This document shows, piece after piece, positions 1 through 9,061 of a DNA stretch of 64,000 nucleotides. The first letter of the stretch is position 1. The number at the start of each line of letters is the position of its first letter. The position numbers and the translations under genes were made by a program. The notes beneath the pieces were generated by a model, which worked only from the letters and a program-made list of their open reading frames with translations, was not told the DNA's origin and did not search any database. Source of the DNA: Antarctobacter sediminis (lineage in GTDB: Bacteria > Pseudomonadota > Alphaproteobacteria > Rhodobacterales > Rhodobacteraceae); NCBI RefSeq assembly GCF_019218285.1, contig NZ_JAHUZG010000003.1, positions 744,001-808,000 on the forward strand, given 5' to 3'.

Positions 1-674
1 GGGGCGTCACGCAGGCGATCTTTCCCGAAGGCGGGCTTAGCCTTGATGGCGCTCTGGCGCAGCCAAAGCTGGGCCTATTGTCTTATATGCTGGATGATCT
101 GGACCTGACGGGGCGGGATGTCGTCTTTGTACCGGTCGGGCTGAACTATGACCGCGTGCTGGAGGATAAGGTTCTGGTTGCTGCGGGTCACGCGGGCACA
201 CGGCGCTTCGACACTTCTGTGACGCGGGTCATTCGTTCGGTACTGCGGCAGGTCTGGCTGCGCCTCACAGGTCGGTTTCATAGGTTCGGCTATGCTGCGG
301 TCAGTTTCGGCGCGCCACTGTCCTTGCGGGACAATCACGATCTGGCAACCGATCCCAAGCGGCTGGCACAGGAGTTGATGGACCGTATCGCCGGGATCAT
401 CCCGGTGTTGCCCGTGCCTTTGGTGGCGCATCTGTTGTTGCAGGGGCCAAAGGATCGGGCGGCGCTGGAGCGCGGGTTTTCCGCCTTGTTGGACAAGTTG
501 CCAGAGGCGCATGTGCACCTGCCGCGCAACAATCGTGATTACGCGGTCGAAGTCGGTCTGCGCACGCTTGTCGAGCGTGACATCGCGCGCGAGGACGGCG
601 GCGTGTTCAGTTTGAACCCAGAGGCCGCGTCTCTGGCGTCATATTACGCGCGCTCGATCTCTCATCTTCTTTGA
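1..674 (+). CDS. PlsB-like glycerol-3-phosphate/1-acyl acyltransferase, C-terminal part
   Basis: The gene enters from the left edge, so its start is missing; about 223 residues are visible, read from base 3. The first visible residues contain the FPEGG acyltransferase motif (block III of the PlsB/PlsC family), followed by PKLGLLSYM and DVVFVPVGLNYDRVLED, the block IV-type VPVGLNYD segment typical of PlsB-like glycerol-3-phosphate acyltransferases. The expected role is the first acylation in phospholipid synthesis at the inner membrane. The catalytic HX4D motif would lie upstream of the window and cannot be checked. It ends with TGA and is followed by about 240 bp of non-coding sequence before ccr. 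Assignment to PlsB rather than a PlsC-type enzyme is likely but not proven. Confidence 0.8.
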   Translation, partial: GVTQAIFPEGGLSLDGALAQPKLGLLSYMLDDLDLTGRDVVFVPVGLNYDRVLEDKVLVAAGHAGTRRFDTSVTRVIRSVLRQVWLRLTGRFHRFGYAAVSFGAPLSLRDNHDLATDPKRLAQELMDRIAGIIPVLPVPLVAHLLLQGPKDRAALERGFSALLDKLPEAHVHLPRNNRDYAVEVGLRTLVERDIAREDGGVFSLNPEAASLASYYARSISHLL

Positions 675-917
675 TCTCCTCCAAGCCGACGCTCCCGCGC
701 CGTGCAGCCCAGTATTCCTGGGCTGTGCCGGGTGTTGCCAAACGCTTGTCATGCTGCAAGTGCAGAGGAAATGCTGCATCCGCTGGGTCATAAAATTACA
801 AAATTGACGCAAATGATGTTGCAATGTTGCGTGATGCCGAATATTCCGGGTGTCAGCCCCGCGATTCTGCGCCGCAGAACCGGACCAATGACAACTCTGG
901 CTCAACAGGAGGCCGCC

Positions 918-2204
918 ATGGCTCTGGACACGCAAACAGGCATCGCCCAGTACGATGCACCGGAAAAAGACCTCTACGAAGTCGGCGAAATGCCCCCGAT
1001 GGGTTATGTCCCGAAAAAGATGTACGCTTGGGCGATCCGCCGTGACCGTCACGGGGATCCCGAGCAGAGCTTTCAGCAGGAGGTCGTCGATGTCTGGGAT
1101 ATCGACAGCCACGAGGTGCTGGTTCTGGTGATGGCGGCGGGCGTCAACTACAACGGCGTCTGGGCCGGCAAGGGCGTTCCGATTTCGCCCTTCGACGTGC
1201 ATGGTCAGGACTATCACATCGCCGGTTCCGATGCTTCGGGCATCGTCTGGAAAGTCGGTGACAAGGTGAAGAACTGGAAAGTCGGGGATGAAGTCGTCAT
1301 CCACTGTAACCAGGACGATGGGGACGACGAAGAGTGCAATGGCGGCGACCCGATGTTCTCGCCCACCCAGCGGATCTGGGGGTACGAGACAGGCGACGGC
1401 TCTTTTGCCCAGTTCACCAAGGTGCAGGCCCAGCAGCTGATGCCGCGCCCCAAGCACCTGACCTGGGAAGAGTCGGCCTGCTATACGCTGACGCTGGCAA
1501 CCGCTTACCGGATGCTTTTTGGCCACCATCCGCATGAACTGCGTCCGGGCCAGAACGTTCTGGTCTGGGGCGCGTCGGGTGGCCTTGGCTCCTACGCGAT
1601 CCAGTTGGCCAACACTGCGGGCGCCAATGCGATCGGCGTCATCTCGGATGAAAGCAAGCGCCAGTTCGTCATGGATCAGGGCGCCAAGGGTGTCATCAAC
1701 CGCAAGGACTTCAACTGCTGGGGTCAGCTGCCGACGGTCAATTCGCCCGAATATAATGCGTGGCTGAAAGAGGCCCGCAAGTTCGGCAAGGCGATCTGGG
1801 ACATCACCGGCAAGGGTGTGAACGTCGACATGGTGTTCGAACACCCGGGTGAGGCCACCTTCCCGGTGTCCACGCTGGTGGTGAAAAAGGGCGGCATGGT
1901 CGTGATCTGCGCCGGCACCTCGGGTTTCAACACCACCTTCGACGTGCGTTACATGTGGATGCACCAGAAGCGCCTCCAAGGCTCGCACTTTGCGCATCTC
2001 AAGCAGGCCGCCGCGGCCAACCGCCTGATGTGCGAGCGTCGTCTTGATCCCTGCATGTCCGAGGTCTTCCCCTGGCAAGAGATCCCGGCCGCGCACACCA
2101 AGATGATGAACAACGAGCACAAGCCCGGCAACATGTCGGTGCTGGTTCAGGCGCCCAAGACCGGCCTGCGCACGCTTGAGGATTGCCTCGACGCCCGCAA
2201 GTAA
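918..2204 (+). CDS. ccr: Crotonyl-CoA carboxylase/reductase
   Basis: The 428-residue product matches the length and character of Ccr, the signature enzyme of the ethylmalonyl-CoA pathway. That enzyme carries out NADPH-dependent reductive carboxylation of crotonyl-CoA to ethylmalonyl-CoA in the cytosol, during acetate-level assimilation. It is an MDR-superfamily protein: the N-terminal GroES-like fold is followed by the nucleotide loop VWGASGGLGSYA near residues 210-222. The start chosen is the ATG at 918, preceded by AGGAGG at about 6 nt. An in-frame ATG at 888 is possible but has no comparable ribosome site. Ccr is nearly universal in Rhodobacterales that lack the glyoxylate shunt. It stands alone here and is closed by a strong terminator. 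Confidence 0.95.
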   Translation: MALDTQTGIAQYDAPEKDLYEVGEMPPMGYVPKKMYAWAIRRDRHGDPEQSFQQEVVDVWDIDSHEVLVLVMAAGVNYNGVWAGKGVPISPFDVHGQDYHIAGSDASGIVWKVGDKVKNWKVGDEVVIHCNQDDGDDEECNGGDPMFSPTQRIWGYETGDGSFAQFTKVQAQQLMPRPKHLTWEESACYTLTLATAYRMLFGHHPHELRPGQNVLVWGASGGLGSYAIQLANTAGANAIGVISDESKRQFVMDQGAKGVINRKDFNCWGQLPTVNSPEYNAWLKEARKFGKAIWDITGKGVNVDMVFEHPGEATFPVSTLVVKKGGMVVICAGTSGFNTTFDVRYMWMHQKRLQGSHFAHLKQAAAANRLMCERRLDPCMSEVFPWQEIPAAHTKMMNNEHKPGNMSVLVQAPKTGLRTLEDCLDARK

Positions 2205-2243
2205 ACCTTTTGCCCAAAATGGGCCGGTTCAACCGGTCCACCA

Positions 2244-2280
2244 ACGCCCGCGAATCGCCCCCCGGCATCGCGGGCGTTTT
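2244..2280 (+). terminator. Rho-independent terminator after ccr
   Basis: A 9-bp perfect stem (ACGCCCGCG at 2244-2252 with CGCGGGCGT at 2269-2277) is followed by a short T run, 40 nt after the ccr stop codon. Confidence 0.75.
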
Positions 2281-2431
2281 GCGTTGTGGGGGCGGTCTCA
2301 AGGGTTTCAGTCACTTGGCGTTTCGCCCCCTCGCTATTTTTGGGGAGTAAGATTCCGTGAATTTCGGGGCGAGTGGCCGCATGCTAAAGTTGCATTAATG
2401 AAGCGTTAACCATCTATGCACGAGGCTGACC

Positions 2432-2641
2432 ATGGGACATGATTGGATTTTGGACGTACTCACTGACCTGAAGACATTCGCTCGGGCCAACGGCATGCCG
2501 TCTTTGGCTGCGCAGCTGGATGATGCCTCTTTCGTGGCTCAGGCAGAGATCGCGTCCCAGGCCGAGGGTAATGGCATTGGGCTTTTTGGCAGGCAGCGCG
2601 CCGCGTCTGGACGGGCTGATCGAACGGCTCGAGTCCGCTGA
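2432..2641 (+). CDS. Small protein upstream of and overlapping luxR
   Basis: The ORF predicts a 69-residue protein starting MGHDWILDVL. The first about 46 residues look like a soluble helical segment (DWILDVLTDLKTFARANG). The C-terminus, from about residue 48, overlaps the luxR coding region in another frame and is arginine-rich, which suggests that the conserved part is the N-terminal two thirds. A GAGG ribosome site precedes the ATG. I recall short proteins of this type upstream of luxR-family genes in Rhodobacterales, but that is memory rather than a search result. Function is unknown; the position suggests co-transcription or translational coupling with luxR. Confidence 0.5.
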   Translation: MGHDWILDVLTDLKTFARANGMPSLAAQLDDASFVAQAEIASQAEGNGIGLFGRQRAASGRADRTARVR

Positions 2642-3308
2642 GGGACTCGACGATCTTCAGCATGAAATCGAGGCACTGAGAGATCGTTACGGCCTTGATC
2701 ACCTTGTCTATCACTGGGTCAACAGCAATGGCGAACAATACGGATGCGGGACATATGACCTTGAGTGGGTCAATCGCTACGTCGCAAAGGGCTATCTGCG
2801 CATCGACCCGGTCATACAGGGCTGTTACCAGCGCTTTCACCCGGTCAACTGGAAGCGTCTGGACTGGTCCAGCAAATCGGCCCGCGCCTTCTATGATGAC
2901 GCCATCAAACATGGCGTCGGCAACCAGGGCTATTCGATTCCGATCCGCGGACCGAACGGCCAGTTCGCCCATTTCACGCTGAATCACAGTTGTTCTGACG
3001 AAGAATGGGAGGATTTCACCACAACTCACCGACGTGATCTGATCCTGGTCGCGCATTACTTCAACTCTAAGGCGTTGGAGTTCGAGCCAGGTCGCACACC
3101 GGACCCCGCGCAACCCTTGTCCCCTCGGGAAATCGAGGCGCTGACGCTCCTGGCAGTTGGATACAACCGGGCGCAAGCCGCTGATACCCTTTCGATTTCC
3201 GAACATACGCTGCGGGTGTACGTCGAAAGTGCCCGACATAAATTGGGCGCCTTGAATACCACTCATGCAGTGGCGCGGGCGCTGAGTCGGGGTGTGATCG
3301 TGGTGTAA
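2571..3308 (+). CDS. LuxR-family acyl-homoserine-lactone-responsive regulator
   Basis: The product is 245 residues with the two-domain LuxR layout. An autoinducer-binding domain occupies about residues 20-165 and contains the YHWVNSNGEQYGCGTYDLEW segment with the conserved Trp/Tyr/Asp ligand-pocket positions. A C-terminal GerE-type helix-turn-helix occupies about residues 182-243, with LSPREIEALTLLAVGYNRAQ. The chosen ATG at 2571 follows a GAGG motif and overlaps the preceding small gene by 71 nt. An in-frame start further upstream would place basic, non-LuxR-like sequence at the N-terminus. The gene lies 113 bp ahead of a luxI homologue on the same strand, so it most likely senses that enzyme's signal. 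Confidence 0.92.
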   Translation: MALGFLAGSAPRLDGLIERLESAEGLDDLQHEIEALRDRYGLDHLVYHWVNSNGEQYGCGTYDLEWVNRYVAKGYLRIDPVIQGCYQRFHPVNWKRLDWSSKSARAFYDDAIKHGVGNQGYSIPIRGPNGQFAHFTLNHSCSDEEWEDFTTTHRRDLILVAHYFNSKALEFEPGRTPDPAQPLSPREIEALTLLAVGYNRAQAADTLSISEHTLRVYVESARHKLGALNTTHAVARALSRGVIVV

Positions 3309-3311
3309 GGA

Positions 3312-3330
3312 CGCGCTTGGGTAAAGCGCG
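3312..3330 (+). other. Short hairpin between luxR and luxI
   Basis: A 7-bp perfect inverted repeat (CGCGCTT and AAGCGCG) with a 5-nt loop sits directly after the luxR stop. There is no T tract, so it may be a weak terminator or an mRNA stability element rather than a full stop. The rest of the 113-bp gap should hold the luxI promoter, but no canonical lux box was recognised. Confidence 0.35.
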
Positions 3331-3421
3331 CCTTGTGCCGGCGCGCGCTCAGGTTGAAATCCGTTAACATTGTCAGCGGCAATCTTTCCCCATCGAACAT
3401 GCATTCCGAGGGGAAAACACA

Positions 3422-4060
3422 ATGATCCGCTACGTTTACGGCACCGACCTGCACAAGTTTCCGAAGCTCTCGCGGACCATGTTCCGTGACCGTGCGGCAC
3501 AGTTCAAGACACGTCACAACTGGGAAGTGACCGTTGATGAGGACGGTTATGAGCGCGATCAATACGACGCCCTTAACCCCCTGTACATCATTTGGGAAAA
3601 CAGCGACGGCACTCATGGTGGGTCCCTGCGGTTGATGCCGACCCTGGGCCGTACCATGCTGAACGAACATTTCACCCATCTGACCGATGGCGTGACGATC
3701 CAGAGCCCTGTCATCTGGGAATGCACCCGCTTTTGCCTTGCGCCGGGCGCCAAGGCCGGTGTGGCTGCGGCTCTCATGCTGGCGGGCGGTGAGGTCATGC
3801 GTGAGTTCGGGGTGGAACATTTCGTCGGCGTGATCTTTGCCCATATGACGCGCGTCTTCCGCCGCATCGGGTCGGAGCCTGAAGTTCTGGGCACGCAGGG
3901 CGAAGGTCGCGATGCCATCAGCGTGGCGCTGTGGGAATCCACTCCGGCGACACAGGCCGCCGTTGCCAAAAGCGCCGGCGTGACGCAGGAAATGTCGCGC
4001 CGCTGGTTCGAGCTGTCCTTTGGCAACATCGTTGTCCCCAGCCAGTTGGAAGCGGCCTGA
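3422..4060 (+). CDS. Acyl-homoserine-lactone synthase, LuxI family
   Basis: The 212-residue product carries the LuxI-family signature. An N-terminal FRDRAAQFKTRHNW block holds the conserved Arg and Trp, followed by the acidic YERDQYDALNP stretch, GGSLRLMPT and WECTRFCL. These residues bind S-adenosylmethionine and acyl-carrier protein and catalyse N-acyl-homoserine-lactone formation in the cytosol. The ATG follows GAGGGG. With the upstream luxR it forms a complete quorum-sensing pair. Acyl chain length cannot be read from the sequence. Confidence 0.95.
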   Translation: MIRYVYGTDLHKFPKLSRTMFRDRAAQFKTRHNWEVTVDEDGYERDQYDALNPLYIIWENSDGTHGGSLRLMPTLGRTMLNEHFTHLTDGVTIQSPVIWECTRFCLAPGAKAGVAAALMLAGGEVMREFGVEHFVGVIFAHMTRVFRRIGSEPEVLGTQGEGRDAISVALWESTPATQAAVAKSAGVTQEMSRRWFELSFGNIVVPSQLEAA

Positions 4061-4094
4061 CACAGGACAGGCTGCAACCGCCGACAGATTAAAT

Positions 4095-4121
4095 GCGCGT
4101 GGGCCCGGCCCGCGCGCTTTT
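4095..4121 (+). terminator. Rho-independent terminator after luxI
   Basis: A 10-bp stem with one G-U pair (4095-4104 with 4108-4117), a 3-nt loop and a TTTT tail lies 35 nt after the luxI stop codon. Confidence 0.75.
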
Positions 4122-4217
4122 GCGTTTCGGGAATGGAAAGGGATTTCCCGGAATTGGATCGGCCAAAGCGTCAATGGGTTCTGGTGGCCCCCGTGTGCGC
4201 AGGATACTGTGCGGCGC

Positions 4218-5759
4218 ATGACCGTTCCCGCGCTTGTTTTTTCCGACGACCAGGCCGCTGCCTTTGACAGCGTGACAGAGATGCTGCGCGATGCGGGCGT
4301 CGATCTGGATGAGGGCCTGTGCCTGCCCGCCAACGAAGGGCGTTCGCGCGTCATGGCCCTGATGGGAAAGGCGGGCAGCGGCAAGACCCTGCTTTTGTCC
4401 GAGCTGGTCAAAGCTCTGGAGGCGGTCGGCGTCGAAACCGTCTCGGGCGATTACGAAAGCCGCCGTTCGCGCGAAAAACGGACCCTCGCGGTCCTGGCCC
4501 CGACCAACAAGGCGGCAAGCGTTTTGCGGATGCGCGGCGTTCCGGCCACCACCATTCATCGCATCATTTATACCCCGGTTTATGACCCGGAGTACGAGAA
4601 GGTCGCAGAATGGCTGATGGGCAACGAGGACGAAGCGCCAGAGATCGAGGGCGTCACACAAGAGGCGCTGGCCCGCGCGCAGGCGACCTATGAACAGCAC
4701 AAATCGATTCCCGCCGCACTTGCCGCGGCGGGCCTGCGCGGCAGTGATTTCATCACCGGGTGGAAACGACGCGAAGAGCCGTTGGACATCGGTTTTGTCG
4801 ATGAATCCTCGATGCTGGACGAGCGGCAGTTCGAGGATCTGTGCGAGATCTTCCCCAATCTGGTTCTGTTTGGCGATCCGGCACAGCTGGCCCCGGTCAA
4901 TCAATCGGGAAAGATGGTCTTTGACGGGCTGAAGGACAGCCAGAAACGGGAATTGCACCGCATTCACCGCCAGCAGGCGGATAACCCGATTCTCGATCTG
5001 GCCCATGCGCTGGCCGATCCGGCGCTGGGGTTCGAGGATTTCGAACGTCTGGTCGAAGAGGCGGCCCGCAAGGATGACCGTGTCGTCTATGGCCAAAGGG
5101 TCGAGGTCGACCTAATGGCCCGCTCGCCTGTGCTGGTCTGGCGAAATGCCACCCGGATCCGCCTGATCAACGCCTTTCGTCGGGTCCACGATGCCCCCGA
5201 GGACAGCCTTCTGCCCGGTGAACCGCTGGTCTGTGACGGCATCGAACTGCCGCTGAAGCACCGCAAGAAACGGTTGGATCTGGAGGCGCGCGGCCTGATC
5301 AAGGGCGCGCAGGTCATCTATCTGGGGCCGGGCAAAAAGCCGGGATTTTCGCGCCTCCACGTGGTGGGCGCGCCAGAACCGCAGGTCTCGGCCGCGTCGA
5401 TCGTCAAGATCGAGAAGCCCGAGGAAGAAGAGCCTTTCATCCCCTATGCGGCCCGCATGGGGGCGACATTCCTGCACGGCGCGGCGGTGACGATCCACAA
5501 GGCGCAGGGGTCTCAATGGGATGCGGTTCAGGTCTTTGCCCCTGATCTGTATGCTGCGGCGCGCGCCGGACGGAACGAAGCAGGACAGCCCTTGTGGAAA
5601 CGTCTCGCCTATGTGGCGATCACCCGCGCGCAGTCGCGCCTGCATTGGGTCGTGCGCAACCGTCTCGCCCGGCCTTCGGGGCCATTGCGGGTGGATGATC
5701 TGAGCGGCACGCCTGCGCCCCTTGCGCTGGAGACCGAGGTGGACGGGCCGGCAGCCTGA
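4218..5759 (+). CDS. RecD-like ATP-dependent DNA helicase (AAA-type with UvrD C-terminal domain)
   Basis: The product is 513 residues. A Walker A motif GKAGSGKT lies at about residues 50-57, and a Walker B-type segment IGFVDESSMLD with GDPAQLAPV (SF1 motifs II-III) follows. Near the C-terminus lie VTIHKAQGSQWDAVQVF and YVAITRAQ, the UvrD_C_2 motifs V/VI of RecD/Pif1-type SF1B helicases. It probably unwinds DNA in repair or recombination, perhaps as a stand-alone RecD2-like enzyme. The start is the ATG at 4218; upstream in-frame codons run into the luxI terminator and are not plausible. It converges with the CurA-type reductase gene, 20 bp away. Confidence 0.88.
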   Translation: MTVPALVFSDDQAAAFDSVTEMLRDAGVDLDEGLCLPANEGRSRVMALMGKAGSGKTLLLSELVKALEAVGVETVSGDYESRRSREKRTLAVLAPTNKAASVLRMRGVPATTIHRIIYTPVYDPEYEKVAEWLMGNEDEAPEIEGVTQEALARAQATYEQHKSIPAALAAAGLRGSDFITGWKRREEPLDIGFVDESSMLDERQFEDLCEIFPNLVLFGDPAQLAPVNQSGKMVFDGLKDSQKRELHRIHRQQADNPILDLAHALADPALGFEDFERLVEEAARKDDRVVYGQRVEVDLMARSPVLVWRNATRIRLINAFRRVHDAPEDSLLPGEPLVCDGIELPLKHRKKRLDLEARGLIKGAQVIYLGPGKKPGFSRLHVVGAPEPQVSAASIVKIEKPEEEEPFIPYAARMGATFLHGAAVTIHKAQGSQWDAVQVFAPDLYAAARAGRNEAGQPLWKRLAYVAITRAQSRLHWVVRNRLARPSGPLRVDDLSGTPAPLALETEVDGPAA

Positions 5760-5779
5760 CAAGGCGCCGGCCTCATCGT

Positions 5780-6802
5780 TCAATCGGCGAGTTTGACGAT
5801 CTGCTTGCCGGTGTTTCCGCCTTGCAGCATCGAGATGAACGCCCCGGGTGCGTTTTCTAGCCCTTCGGCCACGTCTTCGAGAAAGGCAAAATCGCCTGCG
5901 GCGACCCGAGGTGTCATTTCGGCAAGGAACTCGGGGAAACGATCCCAGTGGTCGAAAATGATGAACCCGTTGACCGACAGGCGCTTTACAAGGATCGAAC
6001 GCCAGACCAGCGGCAGGCGGTCCTCGGTCGCGTCGGCGCCGCCATACCAGGCAATCGTGCCGCACAGCGGCACCCGGCCATGGGTGTTCATCAGCGGCAC
6101 CACCGCCTCCAGCACCTTGCCGCCGACATTTTCCCAGTAGATGTCGATCCCGTCGGGGGTCTCGGCGGCAATAGCCTCGCGCAGCGCCAGCGCACCGGCG
6201 AATGCGCGATGATCCACCGCGGCGTCAAAGCCGAAAGTCTCGACCGCAAGTTGACATTTCTCCGCGCCGCCGGCCACGGCCACCGTGCGCAATCCGGCTG
6301 CCTTTGCCAACTGCCCCACAAGCGAACCGACCGGCCCCGTCGCGGCCGCCACAACCAGCGTTTCACCCGCTTGGGGGCGGCCAAATTCGCGCAGTCCCGT
6401 CCATGCCGTAAAGCCGGGCATCCCCAGAACGCCAAGCGCCGTTGACGGAGGCAGGGTGTTGTCCAGCTTGCGCAGGTCCTGTGCAGGCAGCAGGGCGTGG
6501 CTGGCCCATCCGGTCATGCCGGTGACCAGATCACCCTCGGCAAAGCCGTCTGCCGCCGAGCGCAGCACCCGCCCGACGCCCTGCCCAACCATGGTGCCGC
6601 CCAGATCGACCGAGGCGGCATAGCCGCCGACCGCCTCCATCCGGCCCCGCATGTAGGGATCCAGCGACAGATGTGTGACTTCGACCAGCACGTTGCCCGG
6701 TGCCATTTCGGGCATCGGCGCGGTCTCAAGTGAAAAATCCTCGGGCACGGGCATCCCCTTGGGGCGGCGGGCGAGGGCGATGCGGCGCATCTGGTCGGTC
6801 AT
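5780..6802 (-). CDS. NADP-dependent oxidoreductase, CurA/prostaglandin-reductase type (MDR superfamily)
   Basis: A 340-residue zinc-independent medium-chain dehydrogenase/reductase. The N-terminus RRIALARRPKGMPVPEDFSL and the segment LSLDPYMRGRM are hallmarks of the leukotriene B4 12-hydroxydehydrogenase/CurA family, and the nucleotide loop AATGPVGSLVGQ lies around residue 150. These enzymes reduce the double bond of alpha,beta-unsaturated ketones or aldehydes. The start at 6802 is preceded by AAGGAG. It is divergent from the acyl-CoA ligase gene, with about 98 bp between them, so promoters may be shared. Confidence 0.9.
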   Translation of the reverse strand: MTDQMRRIALARRPKGMPVPEDFSLETAPMPEMAPGNVLVEVTHLSLDPYMRGRMEAVGGYAASVDLGGTMVGQGVGRVLRSAADGFAEGDLVTGMTGWASHALLPAQDLRKLDNTLPPSTALGVLGMPGFTAWTGLREFGRPQAGETLVVAAATGPVGSLVGQLAKAAGLRTVAVAGGAEKCQLAVETFGFDAAVDHRAFAGALALREAIAAETPDGIDIYWENVGGKVLEAVVPLMNTHGRVPLCGTIAWYGGADATEDRLPLVWRSILVKRLSVNGFIIFDHWDRFPEFLAEMTPRVAAGDFAFLEDVAEGLENAPGAFISMLQGGNTGKQIVKLAD

Positions 6803-6900
6803 GGGAACTCCTTGCAGGATTCTGCGGGAAAATGGGTTGCACGCGGGTGTCTGTCGCGCGCAGTCTAGCGGCACGCAGGCAGACGGCAAGGGAGGGCCAG

Positions 6901-8535
6901 ATGCAGGGCATGATGATGCATATGCCACTGAGGATCATCGAGATTCTCGACTACGCGGCGCAGGCGCACCCGGGAGGAGAGATCGTTTCCGTGCGCACCG
7001 AGGGCGATATTCACCGCGAAACCTATGCACAGGCCTATGCGCGCACAGCGCAACTGGCGCATGGGCTTGCGGCGCTTGGGGTGGGGCAGGGGGACAGGGT
7101 CGCGACCCTTGCCTGGAACGGCTATCGCCATTTTGAACTGTACTACGCGATCAGCGGAATGGGGGCGGTCTGTCACACGATCAACCCGCGGCTGTCTGCC
7201 GAACAGATGCTGTATATCATCGGCCATGCCGAGGACAGCGTGCTGTGCATTGACCTGACCTTTGTCCCGATCGTCGAGGCGCTGGCCGAACATCTGCCGG
7301 CGGGATTGAAGCTGGTGGTCCTGACCGATCGGGCGCATATGCCCGACAGCAAGCTGGACCTGCTGTGCTACGAAGAACTGCTGGATGGCCAGCCCGAGAC
7401 CTATGATTGGCCGATCCTGCCCGAGGACAGCGCCGCCGGGCTGTGTTATACCTCTGGCACCACCGGCAATCCCAAGGGCGCGTTGTACAGCCATCGTTCA
7501 ACCGTTCTGCACGCGCTGTATCTTGCGGTGACGGTGCCGCGATCCTTGCACGAAGGCGCGCGGATCCTGCCGGTTGTGCCGATGTTCCACGTCAATTCAT
7601 GGGGGCTGCCCTATGCTGCGCCGCTGGTTGGTGCGTCACTGGTGATGCCGGGGGGCAAACTGGACGGGGCTTCTGTTTTTGACCTGATGGAAGCCGAGAG
7701 CGTCACTGCTTCGTGGGGCGTGCCAACAGTCTGGCTTGGCCTGCGGGCCGAGGTGGAACAGCGCGATGCGGTGCCCTCGGCGCTGGATCAGCTTGTGATC
7801 GGCGGGTCGGCTGCACCGCGCGCCATGATCGAGTTTTTCGAGAAACGCGGCGTCGATGTCTGCCACGCATGGGGGATGACAGAGATGAGCCCGGTGGGCA
7901 CCACCGGCCAGTTGACTGGCGCGATGAAGGATCTGCCTTTCGAGGACCGTATGGCGCTGAAGGCGAAACAGGGGCGCAGGGTCTTTGGTGTCGAAATGCG
8001 CGTGGATGGCGAAGATGGTCGCCCGGTGCCCAATGACGGCCAGACCGCGGGCGAATTGCATGTGCGCGGCAACACCGTGATTGCGGGTTATTTCCGAAAC
8101 GAAGAGGCCTCGGCCAATTCTTTTGACGCGGATGGCTGGTTCGGGACGGGCGATGTATCCGTGATCGACGAACACGGTTTCCTGACGATTCAGGACCGCA
8201 GCAAGGATTTGATCAAGTCGGGTGGCGAATGGATCAGTTCGCTTGACCTTGAAAACATCGCCATGGCGCACCCAAAGGTGGCCAATTGCGCGGTGATCGC
8301 GGTGCCCCATCCTAAATGGGAAGAACGGCCCCTGTTGGTGGTTGTGCCACGTGACGCCGGGGACCCGCCCCAGCTGGACGAAATCCATGCGATGATGTTG
8401 GACCATATCGCCAAGTGGCAGTTGCCCGATGCGATGGAATGTGTCGAGGACCTGCCACTGACAGCCACGGGGAAGGTGTCCAAGCTGACCCTGCGCAAGC
8501 GTTTTGGCGACTACGTGCTGCCCGATGCTGGCTGA
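6901..8535 (+). CDS. Acyl-CoA synthetase (AMP-forming, fatty acid-CoA ligase family)
   Basis: The 544-residue product belongs to the ANL superfamily. The P-loop-like YTSGTTGNPKG (A3) is present at about residues 181-191, and WGMTEMSP (A5), GWFGTGDV (A7), IQDRSKDLIKSGGEWIS (A8 hinge) and the catalytic-lysine region LPLTATGKVSK (A10) follow in order. It would activate a medium or long carboxylic acid to its CoA thioester. The ATG at 6901 follows GGGAGG. It overlaps the next gene by 11 nt and is the first gene of a five-gene acyl-CoA catabolic operon. The exact substrate is not readable from the sequence. Confidence 0.92.
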   Translation: MQGMMMHMPLRIIEILDYAAQAHPGGEIVSVRTEGDIHRETYAQAYARTAQLAHGLAALGVGQGDRVATLAWNGYRHFELYYAISGMGAVCHTINPRLSAEQMLYIIGHAEDSVLCIDLTFVPIVEALAEHLPAGLKLVVLTDRAHMPDSKLDLLCYEELLDGQPETYDWPILPEDSAAGLCYTSGTTGNPKGALYSHRSTVLHALYLAVTVPRSLHEGARILPVVPMFHVNSWGLPYAAPLVGASLVMPGGKLDGASVFDLMEAESVTASWGVPTVWLGLRAEVEQRDAVPSALDQLVIGGSAAPRAMIEFFEKRGVDVCHAWGMTEMSPVGTTGQLTGAMKDLPFEDRMALKAKQGRRVFGVEMRVDGEDGRPVPNDGQTAGELHVRGNTVIAGYFRNEEASANSFDADGWFGTGDVSVIDEHGFLTIQDRSKDLIKSGGEWISSLDLENIAMAHPKVANCAVIAVPHPKWEERPLLVVVPRDAGDPPQLDEIHAMMLDHIAKWQLPDAMECVEDLPLTATGKVSKLTLRKRFGDYVLPDAG

Positions 8536-8968
8536 CGATCTGAGGGACATGGCGCCGCGCGCCACCGAGTGGATCGAGATGGACGCAGGGCGGGTGAGCG
8601 CCTTTGCCGATGCGACTGCGGATTGGCAGTTCATCCACCTCGACGAGGCGCGCGCCGCGGCGGAAACGCCTTTTGGTGGCTGCGTCGCGCATGGGTTCCT
8701 CACGCTGTCGATGCTTTCGGCCATGTCGAACGATGTGATGTCGGGACTGTCGGGCATCACCTCACGCGTGAATTATGGTTTTGACCGCATCCGCTTTATT
8801 TCGCCCGTTCGGGTGGGCAAGCGGATCCGTGGCCGCTTTACCGTGGCCAGCGTGGACGAGGGCGAAGGCTGGCTTGATGTCCACTGGGACGTGGAGGTCG
8901 AGATCGAGGGGGCGGAACGACCGGCCCTTGCGGCCAACTGGATCACGCGGTTGTATCTGCATCAATAG
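8525..8968 (+). CDS. MaoC-like (R)-enoyl-CoA hydratase
   Basis: A 147-residue hotdog-fold protein. The hydratase-2 motif is present as FADATADWQFIHLD, with the catalytic Asp and His five residues apart, followed by FGGCVAHGFLTLSM, the conserved glycine-rich loop of MaoC dehydratases. It should hydrate trans-2-enoyl-CoA to (R)-3-hydroxyacyl-CoA. The start codon lies inside the end of the ligase gene (11-nt overlap), indicating translational coupling. A gap of 93 bp, GC-rich and without an obvious promoter, separates it from the dehydrogenase gene. Confidence 0.88.
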   Translation: MLADDLRDMAPRATEWIEMDAGRVSAFADATADWQFIHLDEARAAAETPFGGCVAHGFLTLSMLSAMSNDVMSGLSGITSRVNYGFDRIRFISPVRVGKRIRGRFTVASVDEGEGWLDVHWDVEVEIEGAERPALAANWITRLYLHQ

Positions 8969-9061
8969 CACCGCCCGCGCCCGGACCGGCGCGGCGCCCA
9001 CCCGCCCAACCCGCGCGCCGATCCGGGCGCGGGCGGCGCGGAACTGTCGAGAGGAGAGAGC

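Noticed and set aside
706-724. Hairpin after the PlsB-like gene as a terminator
   Set aside because: A 7-bp stem exists but there is no T tract.
791-835. TTGCAA-type repeats upstream of ccr as a PccR/RamB-like site
   Set aside because: One TTGCAA (819-824) and a partial second half are present, but the spacing and symmetry do not match the known paired motif.
2305-2431. Possible lux box upstream of luxR or luxI
   Set aside because: Only weak dyads such as CATTAATG (2393-2400) were found; nothing close to a lux-box consensus.
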